Positions 1 through 5,650 of a stretch of 5,650 nt of DNA are shown here, piece after piece. The stretch's first letter is position 1, and each line of letters starts with the position of its first letter. The translations under genes were made by a program, and so were the position numbers. The notes under the pieces were generated by a model, which was given only the letters and a program-made list of their open reading frames with translations, was not told the DNA's origin and searched no databases. The stretch comes from Lachnospiraceae bacterium (GTDB lineage: Bacteria; Bacillota; Clostridia; Lachnospirales; Lachnospiraceae). The stretch covers positions 1 through 5,650 of the forward strand of contig JAGCXJ010000165.1 of assembly GCA_017961385.1 (NCBI GenBank), in the 5' to 3' direction.

Positions 1-330
1 CCTTAAAGACTGTTCGAATGTAAGCTGCTTGTCCATGCCCTCATAAATTGTATCTGTCTGATCACCGTTTGTAACGATAGTCTTGTTGCCAAGAACACGT
101 ACCGGTGCATAAATGATGAGCGACGGATCACTGAGTTTGCTCGGATCAAAAGCCTGTGTACGGATCCCCTCTCCGTCCTCTACAAAGACACGGTTTCTGC
201 TGTTAACGCTTCTGCCCATGATGAAATATGCGCTGACCGCATATTTTGAGTCCGAACTCTTTCCGATCACGATACCCCTTCCGGGATATGCATTTGAAGA
301 AAGCTCTGTTGCAAGATCTCTTAATTCCAT
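1..330 (-). CDS. PurO-like IMP cyclohydrolase, N-terminal 110 codons (partial)
   Basis: This is the start of a gene that runs off the left edge; 110 codons are visible without a stop. The protein opens MELRDLATELSSNAYPGRGI and continues with the blocks AYFIMGRSVNSRNRVF, RTQAFDPSKLSDPSLIIYAP and NKTIVTNGDQTDTI. I recognise these as the archaeal-type IMP cyclohydrolase (PurO) family, which many Clostridia carry. By family knowledge the enzyme closes the ring of FAICAR to give IMP, the last step of de novo purine synthesis, in the cytoplasm. The ATG at 328-330 is preceded by AAAGGAG (339-345) with an 8-base spacer, which fixes the start. It lies 23 bases after the SseB-like gene and probably belongs to the same transcript. 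In such organisms a separate AICAR formyltransferase gene is often nearby, but nothing beyond the edge can be seen. The family call is from recognition, not from a search. Confidence 0.8.
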   Translation of the reverse strand, partial: MELRDLATELSSNAYPGRGIVIGKSSDSKYAVSAYFIMGRSVNSRNRVFVEDGEGIRTQAFDPSKLSDPSLIIYAPVRVLGNKTIVTNGDQTDTIYEGMDKQLTFEQSLR

Positions 331-353
331 AAATAGGTCTCCTTTTATATTGG

Positions 354-1382
354 TTAATATTGTCTCTTAGTCAGTTTGTCGAGCGTCTGTCTGATAGCAG
401 CTGCACTTGTCAGATGCATATGTCCGGGGCCGCTCGTGATTATCGCATAGCTTACGTCGTTAACCTCCATCTGACGCAAAAATCCGTCCAGTGAGATCTC
501 CTTGTATCTGTATTCACCCATGTACTGGAATCTGTCTGTATATATCAGATATGCAGCCTGGTTATGATTTATGAACATCTCATCATTATCAAGGAGTGTA
601 TACGTCTTGATCATGTTAAGTTTCTGGATCACAATACCGTCCAGTACCGAATACATGGCCATGAGTATATCCATACGCTCCTTGTTTCCTTCTGCGCTTG
701 CTCTTGGCAGGTATGTCTTCTTTATCACCTCTGAAAGGTAGCAAAGCTCTGAAATTGAAAGATCCTTTATTGCGTCAAAATACAGTTTTACATCCTCATA
801 TTCCTTAAGAGGGATGACATCAAGTTCGTCTTTTCTCTCCTTGTCAATAAAGTACGGATCCTTGAACTTGAATATCGGCATGGGATTGAAATCGATCGGG
901 ATCTTGCTGTCCTCTTTCTTTTCCATCTCCTCTTTTACCTTGTTGCTCACAATGAGAGTGATCTTAGAAAGATCATAATTAAATATCTTCTGAAGCCAGG
1001 GTATTGTGGTTCCTAGTGCAATATTGGGATGTCCTGGGTTAAAATCGATATACATTATTCCAAGATGAGCAGCTATAGCACATATCGTCTCGAAGCTGTT
1101 CATCTTTTCACCGGGTTCAAGCTTTGCCAGAGGATATATACCGTCAAGTATCTCAAAATCGTTTTCCTCGACAAATTCCTTTGCATATTCATATGTAGAA
1201 AAGAAATATAGGGCCTTTCCTACACCTTCGAGTTCTCCGACATACGGAAAGCTGAAGCCCTTTATCATATTTGCCTTGACAGTGGAAAGAAGTACGTACA
1301 TGTTGTTGCCTACAAATTCCTTGACAACACTTATCGCCATCTCCTCACTGAGCCCTTTTACATTTTTATTATCATCACTCAT
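354..1382 (-). CDS. SseB-like N-terminal domain protein, 342 aa, function unknown
   Basis: This is a soluble protein with no signal peptide or membrane segment. Residues about 24-136 resemble the SseB N-terminal domain: a strand near 28-33 (MYVLLS), a block at 58-70 (LYFFSTYEYAKEF), PLAKL at 84-88, and a hydrophobic stretch leading to DFNPGHPNIAL at 113-123. SseB-type proteins are poorly understood; the E. coli protein is linked to enhanced serine sensitivity and no enzymatic role is established. A charged linker (about 146-160) leads to a C-terminal half that I cannot assign. It contains a helical part (about 195-260) and a conserved-looking stretch SYAIITSGPGHMHLTSAAAI near 311-330. The ATG at 1380-1382 follows AGAGG (1390-1394) with a 7-base spacer. 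The gene starts 17 bases after the GTPase-NYN gene and ends 23 bases before the IMP cyclohydrolase, so it is probably co-transcribed with them. The ORF is certain; the domain call is moderate. Confidence 0.7.
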   Translation of the reverse strand: MSDDNKNVKGLSEEMAISVVKEFVGNNMYVLLSTVKANMIKGFSFPYVGELEGVGKALYFFSTYEYAKEFVEENDFEILDGIYPLAKLEPGEKMNSFETICAIAAHLGIMYIDFNPGHPNIALGTTIPWLQKIFNYDLSKITLIVSNKVKEEMEKKEDSKIPIDFNPMPIFKFKDPYFIDKERKDELDVIPLKEYEDVKLYFDAIKDLSISELCYLSEVIKKTYLPRASAEGNKERMDILMAMYSVLDGIVIQKLNMIKTYTLLDNDEMFINHNQAAYLIYTDRFQYMGEYRYKEISLDGFLRQMEVNDVSYAIITSGPGHMHLTSAAAIRQTLDKLTKRQY

Positions 1383-1399
1383 TGCTGTTCCTCTTTCTT

Positions 1400-4015
1400 T
1401 TAATGTACAAGCCCGTCTCTTCGAAGTCTAGCGCTCTCCTCTTCAACCATTTTCATAAATTCTAGCGCTGATATCCTTACAGCTCCGTCTCCGTAAATGA
1501 TCATCTGCTCCAAACGGTCACTTGTAGCCACCATTATATCACAATTTTTACTGTTCGCCATTACATGTACTGTTTTTTCTATGTATTGGTCCGCAGTTTC
1601 AGCTTCCTTTGTGTATACCACATAAATATTGTTGACTTTCTGTACCGAACCGGGATTGCCTTTTACCTTATATGCATCAAATACAAGTATGAGCGTCATG
1701 CCCATGCTCCCCTGATAGTTTATGCATATATCAATGAGCGCATCCCTTGCTCCGTCAAGGTTATTGTCCGCTATCGCAGAAAGCTTCTCGCTTGCAAATA
1801 TGATATTGTAGCCGTCAACTAAAAGATATCTCTCCTTCTTTTGCTTTGGCTTGTATACATATTCCTTTTCGTTTTTTATGACAGGCTTCTTTTTGCTCTC
1901 ATATCCGATATATCTGTAAGGAGTCAGTTCTTCACTGCTTTTATGATAGGTATCCTTATAGATTCTCTCTATCTCCTCGAGAGATATGCTCATCTCTCCT
2001 TGCCTGTATGCAGGCCTGTTTTCTATAGGTTTTAAAGCAGTTACATCCTCGTACTCATCCTTTGCATTTCCGGTAAGAGCAGCAACCTTATCCGAGCAGT
2101 CAACATGCGCATTCTTATTAACCTCATACCACGGTACGACATATCCGGCTCCGTGCGAACAGAATACCGAAGATGAAGGATTTTCCGTGTCTGCTTCCGG
2201 ATCATAAGCGATCGCTTCTGTCACTTCAGCCATGTTATGGCATGGTCTGTATCCGCTTATCTCGAAACTGAAGCTTCCCCTTCCTCTGCTGTAGGTACTG
2301 AGTTCTCTTGAATAATTGAACATCGTAGCTGCTGGAGCACTGCCTCTTATTATACTGTCTTCCAGGTCATTCTGGGGAGGTTCAAAACTGCCTTCGTATT
2401 TCTTTATATCAGTCATCGCCCTTCCTACCTGATCTGTAGGAACTCTCAGTGTGAAATCTATATAAGGCTCAAGCAGTATGCTCTCAGCACTCATCAGCCC
2501 CTGTCTGACTGCTCTGTAAGTGGATTGTCTGAAATCTCCGCCTTCTGTATGCTTTGCATGTGCTCTGCCTCCGATGACAGTATATCTCACATCCGTAAGC
2601 TCGGATCCCGTAAGTACTCCTCTGTGCTTCTTTTCCTTAAGATGAGAAAGGATCAGTCTTACCCAGTTTGTATCAAGCTCATCCGGTGATACACAGGTGT
2701 CATATTCTATACCGCTTCCCTGAGGTAACGGAGAGATAAGAAGATGGACCTCGGAATAATGCCTAAGCGGCTCGTAATGGCCTATACCATGAACAGCATG
2801 CGAAATGGTCTCCTTATATACAATACTTGCATCATCTATTGATATATATCTGTCAAATCTGTCATGATACATGCGCTTCAATATCTCATTCTGCACATCG
2901 CCCATGACGCTTATATGTATCTCTGAACTTGCCTCCTGCCAGGTAACGTTTAATTCCGGTAGTTCTTCAGATAACAGGAGAAGGTTCTTAAAACATACAG
3001 CCTTGTCTTCTCTTTCATCCGGTGTTACGCGATATGAAAGGATGGGCAACATAAGAGGTCTCACATAGCCGCTTTCCTTTCCGAGTCTGTCTCCGACAAA
3101 GCATTTTTCCAGTCCTGTAAGAACACATACATCAGGTGTGTTCATCTCATCAACGGTATCAAACTGAGCACCGTTATATATTCTTATCTGATCGACCTTT
3201 TCATCACCGATCTTATCTCTTACCTTAAGTTTTCCGCCGGTAAGTTTGATATGCGTCAGTCTTCTCCCCGATGCATCTCTTGATATCTTGTATACTCTTG
3301 CAGAAAAGTCCTCTTTATACTCTTTAAATGTATAAAGACCTGTAAGGCAGTTTAAAAGCCTGTCCACGCCATCGAGCAGTAGGGCCGAACCAAAGATAAG
3401 CGGAAACAACCTCCTGTTATTATATGCACTGCGCATATTTTCAACAGAGATGCTCCCGCACTCAAGATACTCTTCCATCATGATCTCATCACACATAGAG
3501 AGTTCATCATAAAATTTTTCTTCTTTATTATCCTGACTATAAGAATCAAAATCGACGATATTGTCTGACAGTAAGTTTTTTATCCTTGAATAAAAAGACT
3601 GTCTGTCAAAGCCCGCCATATCTATCTTGTTGACAAAGATTATTGTCGGTATAGAGTAGCTTTCAAGCAGCTTCCATAAAGTGAATGTATGGCCGGATAT
3701 GGGATCATCGCCGCTCACAAGAAGCACAGCCGTGTCAATAACCTGCAGCGTTCTTTCCATCTCAGCGGAAAAATCAACATGTCCGGGTGTATCAAGAAGT
3801 GTTATGTTAACCTCATTATGTGTCACTCTGGCCTGCTTGGCAAAAACGGTGATACCTCTTTCTCTTTCAATATCGGTATTATCAAGAAGTGTATCCTTGT
3901 GATCCACTCTGCCAAGTTCTCTTTTTTTGCCGCAGGTATAAAGTATACCCTCAGCAAGAGTTGTCTTTCCCGAATCAACGTGAGCAACCAGCCCGGTGAC
4001 AAGAGTCTTTTCCAT
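1400..4015 (-). CDS. EF-G/TetM-like translational GTPase fused to a Rae1/YacP-type NYN ribonuclease domain
   Basis: This is an 871-aa fusion. Residues 1 to about 640 form a full translational GTPase of the ribosomal-protection type. The G domain has AHVDSGKTT (11-19), RGIT (53-56), DTPGH (75-79, with the catalytic His79), NKID (129-132) and GSAL (209-212). Domain II follows at about 237-320, then domains III-IV. The domain IV loop is AHAKHTEGGDF (485-495), before LLEPY. A domain V block (GRGSFSFE, 578-585) follows. After a Lys-rich linker (about 640-729), residues 730-860 match B. subtilis YacP/Rae1 almost motif by motif: LLVDGYN, GARDALI, VFDAYKVKG, YTKEAETAD, VATSD and GAVRISA. The acidic residues Asp734, Asp780, Asp809 and Asp833 are all kept. 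Rae1 is a ribosome-associated A-site endoribonuclease, so I infer GTPase-directed mRNA cleavage on ribosomes. ATG 4015 is preferred because MEKTLVTGLVAHVD matches family N-termini; a TTG at 4030 in the same frame would add five residues. Neither start has a strong Shine-Dalgarno, but the ATG lies four bases after the mgtE stop, suggesting translational coupling. Confidence 0.9.
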   Translation of the reverse strand: MEKTLVTGLVAHVDSGKTTLAEGILYTCGKKRELGRVDHKDTLLDNTDIERERGITVFAKQARVTHNEVNITLLDTPGHVDFSAEMERTLQVIDTAVLLVSGDDPISGHTFTLWKLLESYSIPTIIFVNKIDMAGFDRQSFYSRIKNLLSDNIVDFDSYSQDNKEEKFYDELSMCDEIMMEEYLECGSISVENMRSAYNNRRLFPLIFGSALLLDGVDRLLNCLTGLYTFKEYKEDFSARVYKISRDASGRRLTHIKLTGGKLKVRDKIGDEKVDQIRIYNGAQFDTVDEMNTPDVCVLTGLEKCFVGDRLGKESGYVRPLMLPILSYRVTPDEREDKAVCFKNLLLLSEELPELNVTWQEASSEIHISVMGDVQNEILKRMYHDRFDRYISIDDASIVYKETISHAVHGIGHYEPLRHYSEVHLLISPLPQGSGIEYDTCVSPDELDTNWVRLILSHLKEKKHRGVLTGSELTDVRYTVIGGRAHAKHTEGGDFRQSTYRAVRQGLMSAESILLEPYIDFTLRVPTDQVGRAMTDIKKYEGSFEPPQNDLEDSIIRGSAPAATMFNYSRELSTYSRGRGSFSFEISGYRPCHNMAEVTEAIAYDPEADTENPSSSVFCSHGAGYVVPWYEVNKNAHVDCSDKVAALTGNAKDEYEDVTALKPIENRPAYRQGEMSISLEEIERIYKDTYHKSSEELTPYRYIGYESKKKPVIKNEKEYVYKPKQKKERYLLVDGYNIIFASEKLSAIADNNLDGARDALIDICINYQGSMGMTLILVFDAYKVKGNPGSVQKVNNIYVVYTKEAETADQYIEKTVHVMANSKNCDIMVATSDRLEQMIIYGDGAVRISALEFMKMVEEESARLRRDGLVH

Positions 4016-4019
4016 AAAT

Positions 4020-5369
4020 TTACAATCCAAGAAGATTTGTTGCTATCTGGAAATAGATTAACAGTGATATCGCATCCACGATAGTCGTTATAAAAGGTGA
4101 TGCCATAACTGCCGGGTCAAACCCAAGCTTCTTTGCAAACATAGGCAGCGTGCATCCCACTACCTTTGCAATAAGCACTACACATACTAAAGTAAAACAT
4201 ACAACAAGAGCTACGCTCATTCCTACCTTGTCAAAAAGCATGAGCTTGGCAAAGTTACAGACAGCTAAAGTCAGTCCGCACAAGGCAGCAACTCTTATCT
4301 CTTTTCCGATTACCCTTATCATATCTCCGAATTCAATCTCATCCAGTGAAAGTCCACGGATTATCGTAACCGACGCCTGTCCTCCAGCATTACCGCCGGT
4401 ATCCATGAGCATTGGTATGAATGCAGGCAGTATCACATAAACACTGAGTGCGTCTTCAAATGAAGAAATGATCTTTCCGGTAAACGTTGCACTTATCATC
4501 AAAAGAAGCAGCCAGGGTATACGCTTCTTATAAGTCTCAAAAACACCGGTACGCATATAAGGCTTATCGGTAGGCACGATAGCGGCCATCTTTTCGATAT
4601 CCTCTGTGGCCTCTTTTTCCATGATGTCGACTACGTCATCGACTGTTATGATACCGACCAGTCTTGATTCGTTATCAACAACCGGCATGGCTGTAAAGTC
4701 GTATTTCTGGAAGGTTCTTGCAACTTCCTCCTGGTCCATGAGGGTATTGATGGCGATTACATTCTCATGCATTATATCGCCGATAAGCTCATCCGGATCC
4801 ATAAGAAGCAGATATCTTAAAGCAACTGTTCCGACAAGTTTTCTTCGGCTGTCCAAAACGTAGCAGATATTTATCGTCTCACTGTCAAGTCCGACCTTTC
4901 TTATCCTGTTGATAGCCTGTTCAACAGTCAGATTCTCCTTAAGGTCTACATACTCGACAGTCATTATGCTTCCAGCCGAATCTTCAGGATATCTCAAAAG
5001 ATGATTGATATCTCTTCTTGTCTCAGGACTGGCAAGAGCAAGCAGACGCTTAACCACATTGGCAGGCATCTCTTCAATAAGGTCGGTTGCATCATCGGCC
5101 ATCAGATTATCGATGATACCGGCAGCATCCTTATCCGACAATGATGAAATTATATAATGCTGATTGTCTACATCAAGATAAGAGAAAACATCTGCAGCCA
5201 TATCCTTGGGCAGTATACGAAACAGCTTTAACTGCTCCGCATCTTCAAGGTCTTCAAAAACTGCCGCTATATCCGCCTCGTTCATCTCGGAAAGAGTCTG
5301 TCGAAGCGTGGTATACTGCTTGTTTTCCAAAAGATCGCGTACTTTTGTTAATTCCATGATCTCATCCAT
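4020..5369 (-). CDS. mgtE: Magnesium transporter MgtE
   Basis: This is a Mg2+-gated Mg2+ channel of the inner membrane, 449 aa, the usual family length. Domains in order are: an MgtE N domain (about 20-125, with repeated helical motifs such as ADDATDLIEEMP); SAGSIMT (131-137) opening a pair of CBS domains (about 131-190 and 195-255, with MPVVDNESRLVGIITVDDVV); the connecting plug helix (about 255-280); and five membrane segments near 284-303, 309-333, 358-377, 385-407 and 424-445. The pore signature GGNAGGQ is at 325-331. The last segment has GFDPA and TTIVD, and Asp432 corresponds to the Mg2+-binding Asp432 of the Thermus protein. The ATG at 5367-5369 follows AAAGGAG (5377-5383) with a 7-base spacer. 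It is the first large gene of the operon, 4 bases upstream of the GTPase-NYN ATG. Its start lies inside an overlapping upstream ORF, which may control it. No M-box Mg2+ riboswitch is visible. Confidence 0.97.
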   Translation of the reverse strand: MDEIMELTKVRDLLENKQYTTLRQTLSEMNEADIAAVFEDLEDAEQLKLFRILPKDMAADVFSYLDVDNQHYIISSLSDKDAAGIIDNLMADDATDLIEEMPANVVKRLLALASPETRRDINHLLRYPEDSAGSIMTVEYVDLKENLTVEQAINRIRKVGLDSETINICYVLDSRRKLVGTVALRYLLLMDPDELIGDIMHENVIAINTLMDQEEVARTFQKYDFTAMPVVDNESRLVGIITVDDVVDIMEKEATEDIEKMAAIVPTDKPYMRTGVFETYKKRIPWLLLLMISATFTGKIISSFEDALSVYVILPAFIPMLMDTGGNAGGQASVTIIRGLSLDEIEFGDMIRVIGKEIRVAALCGLTLAVCNFAKLMLFDKVGMSVALVVCFTLVCVVLIAKVVGCTLPMFAKKLGFDPAVMASPFITTIVDAISLLIYFQIATNLLGL

Positions 5370-5446
5370 AGCGATTCTCCTTTAATTGTGATTTTCATAC
5401 TACTTCGACCGGGTATCGAGCTATCGGGACTTGAATTGTTCGTCAT
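5348..5446 (-). CDS. Possible 32-codon leader ORF overlapping the mgtE start
   Basis: A short ORF begins with ATG at 5444-5446, 8 bases after an AAAGGTGG Shine-Dalgarno (5455-5462), and ends at TAA 5348-5350. The peptide begins MTNNSSPDSSIPGRSSMKI and ends with GESLWMRSWN. It is in a different frame from mgtE and overlaps its first 22 bases, so ribosomes translating it would cover the mgtE Shine-Dalgarno, which is read as the codons for Lys-Gly-Glu. The position inside the predicted 5' leader, the good ribosome binding site and the overlap suggest a regulatory leader peptide. Residues Pro7, Asp8 and Pro12 recall, only loosely, the Pro/Asp-containing start of enterobacterial MgtL, where low Mg2+ destabilises the translating ribosome. 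I do not recognise the peptide itself, and it could be a chance ORF. Confidence 0.42.
   Translation of the reverse strand: MTNNSSPDSSIPGRSSMKITIKGESLWMRSWN
5377..5383 (-). promoter_or_regulatory. Shine-Dalgarno AAAGGAG of mgtE, embedded in the leader ORF
   Basis: A strong AAAGGAG lies 7 bases before the mgtE ATG at 5369 and fixes that start. The same bases are codons of the overlapping leader ORF, so passage of ribosomes through that ORF would cover or expose this site. Confidence 0.85.
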
Positions 5447-5454
5447 GAAAACCA

Positions 5455-5462
5455 CCACCTTT
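5455..5462 (-). promoter_or_regulatory. Shine-Dalgarno AAAGGTGG of the leader ORF
   Basis: AAAGGTGG lies 8 bases upstream of the ATG at 5446, close to the anti-Shine-Dalgarno complement apart from one base. It is the main reason to take the 32-codon leader ORF seriously, because no other start codon in the leader is served by it. Confidence 0.5.
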
Positions 5463-5511
5463 CAGAGTATCTTACGGATGATACTTAGTCTCAAAGAGTG
5501 TGCACTCTTCG
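5459..5511 (-). promoter_or_regulatory. Two-hairpin 5' leader of the mgtE transcript with competing pairings
   Basis: Right at the predicted 5' end, CGAAGAGT (5504-5511) can pair with ACTCTTTG (5492-5499) around a GCAC loop (one G-U pair). Next, AGTATC (5480-5485) pairs with GATACT (5466-5471) around an 8-base loop. The second hairpin can extend: CTTTGAG (5490-5496) pairs with CTGAAAG (5459-5465) with one mismatch and a 4-base bulge. That extension uses bases from the first hairpin and also takes up AAAG of the leader ORF's Shine-Dalgarno. The two states are therefore mutually exclusive and could control access to that site. This is hand-folded with no energy calculation and does not match a riboswitch class I know. 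Confidence 0.4.
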
Positions 5512-5519
5512 GCTTTTTT

Positions 5520-5548
5520 ATGATACTTTTATTTAATAATCATGTCAA
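5520..5548 (-). promoter_or_regulatory. Sigma-A-type promoter of the mgtE operon
   Basis: Reading leftward, a perfect -35 box TTGACA (5543-5548) is followed by a 17-base AT-rich spacer and a -10 box TATCAT (5520-5525; one base from consensus). Transcription should start about 7 bases on, near 5513, giving a leader of about 145 nt before mgtE. The spacing and box quality make this the best promoter in the window. No terminator or equally good promoter is seen among the downstream genes, so it probably drives all four. Confidence 0.8.
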
Positions 5549-5550
5549 TG

Positions 5551-5650
5551 AAAAGTTTTATCACGAGCACGGCAATTGTTAAGATTTACTTAAATTCCTT
5601 TATCTTCCTATTATTATTTGATATAATACAGATTTGGAATAAGAGGTTAC
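5551..5650. other. AT-rich intergenic region between divergent promoters
   Basis: No ORF of any convincing kind is present on either strand; the minus strand is interrupted by frequent stops. Apart from the plus-strand promoter candidate, the only structure is a small dyad, TTAAG-N5-CTTAA, at 5579-5593 between the two promoters. It could be an operator or chance in AT-rich DNA. Confidence 0.4.
5599..5627 (+). promoter_or_regulatory. Possible divergent extended -10 promoter
   Basis: On the plus strand TG-A-TATAAT (5619-5627) is a perfect extended -10 element. A weak -35 candidate, TTTATC (5599-5604), lies 17 bases upstream of the TATAAT. A start near 5634 would transcribe rightward out of the window. 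AAGAGG at 5641-5646, followed by the window edge, could be the ribosome binding site of a gene starting just beyond. No plus-strand coding sequence is visible, so the target is unknown. Confidence 0.45.

Noticed and set aside
331..353. Separate promoter for the IMP cyclohydrolase gene (TATAAA-like bases before its start)
   Set aside because: The element nearly abuts the Shine-Dalgarno, leaving no room for a transcript start, and no -35 box is suitably placed.
1400..4015. Acquired tetracycline-resistance gene of the tet(M)/tet(O) type
   Set aside because: The N-terminal part is related, but the protein is over 200 residues longer, has a different domain IV loop, ends in an NYN domain and sits in a chromosomal-looking operon with no mobile element.
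4016..4030. TTG start at 4030 for the GTPase-NYN gene (five extra residues)
   Set aside because: It has no Shine-Dalgarno and family N-termini begin close to the P-loop strand, as they do from the ATG at 4015. It cannot be fully excluded.
3689..4084. 131-codon plus-strand ORF, and the other plus-strand ORFs across the window
   Set aside because: They lie antisense within strongly conserved coding regions (G domain of the GTPase, MgtE, SseB-like, IMP cyclohydrolase), have no family resemblance and lack convincing ribosome binding sites.
5370..5520. M-box (ykoK) Mg2+ riboswitch upstream of mgtE
   Set aside because: The leader is short, and I cannot find the long conserved multi-helix core with its GGTGAGGCTCCT-type opening; only two small hairpins are present.
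5494..5520. Rho-independent terminator on the plus strand (AAGAGT-GTGC-ACTCTT, then CGGC and a T-run)
   Set aside because: The stem is short and AT-rich, the T-run is set off by four bases, and no plus-strand gene precedes it. The T-run is better explained as the A-run between the -10 box and start of the minus-strand mgtE promoter.

Overview
The window looks like a piece of a Clostridia genome, most likely Lachnospiraceae. This is inferred from gene content (an archaeal-type PurO-like IMP cyclohydrolase in a low-to-moderate GC Gram-positive background, and a TetM-like GTPase carrying a YacP/Rae1-type C-terminus) and from strong AGGAG-type ribosome binding sites. No database search was possible, so the family-level assignment is tentative. 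There is no sign of a mobile element, CRISPR array, tRNA or rRNA.

All recognisable genes lie on the minus strand and read right to left as one compact unit. At the right end (about 5551-5650) is a short non-coding stretch with a probable divergent promoter for an unseen plus-strand gene. A near-consensus sigma-A promoter (TTGACA, 17 bp, TATCAT; 5520-5548) then fires leftward. It is followed by a leader of about 145 nt with two small hairpins, and a 32-codon upstream ORF that has its own Shine-Dalgarno and overlaps the start of the first large gene. That gene is mgtE (Mg2+ channel/transporter, 4020-5369). Four bases after its stop comes an 871-aa fusion of a complete EF-G/TetM-like GTPase and a Rae1/YacP-type NYN ribonuclease domain (1400-4015). 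Next come a 342-aa protein with an SseB-like N-terminal half (354-1382) and the first 110 codons of a PurO-like IMP cyclohydrolase (1-330, cut by the window edge). Gene spacings are 4, 17 and 23 bases, and no terminator is visible between genes, so co-transcription is likely.

The most interesting object is the fusion protein. It joins a factor class that enters the ribosomal A site to a ribonuclease family whose Bacillus member, Rae1, cleaves mRNA in the A site. It is encoded directly behind a Mg2+ transporter, Mg2+ being the main ion that stabilises ribosomes. The transporter itself sits behind a translated-looking leader ORF whose early residues include Asp and two prolines, as in the MgtL-type leaders that sense low Mg2+ through ribosome destabilisation. 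A coherent but unproven reading is an operon linking Mg2+ supply, ribosome state and A-site mRNA cleavage, with a purine-synthesis gene downstream.
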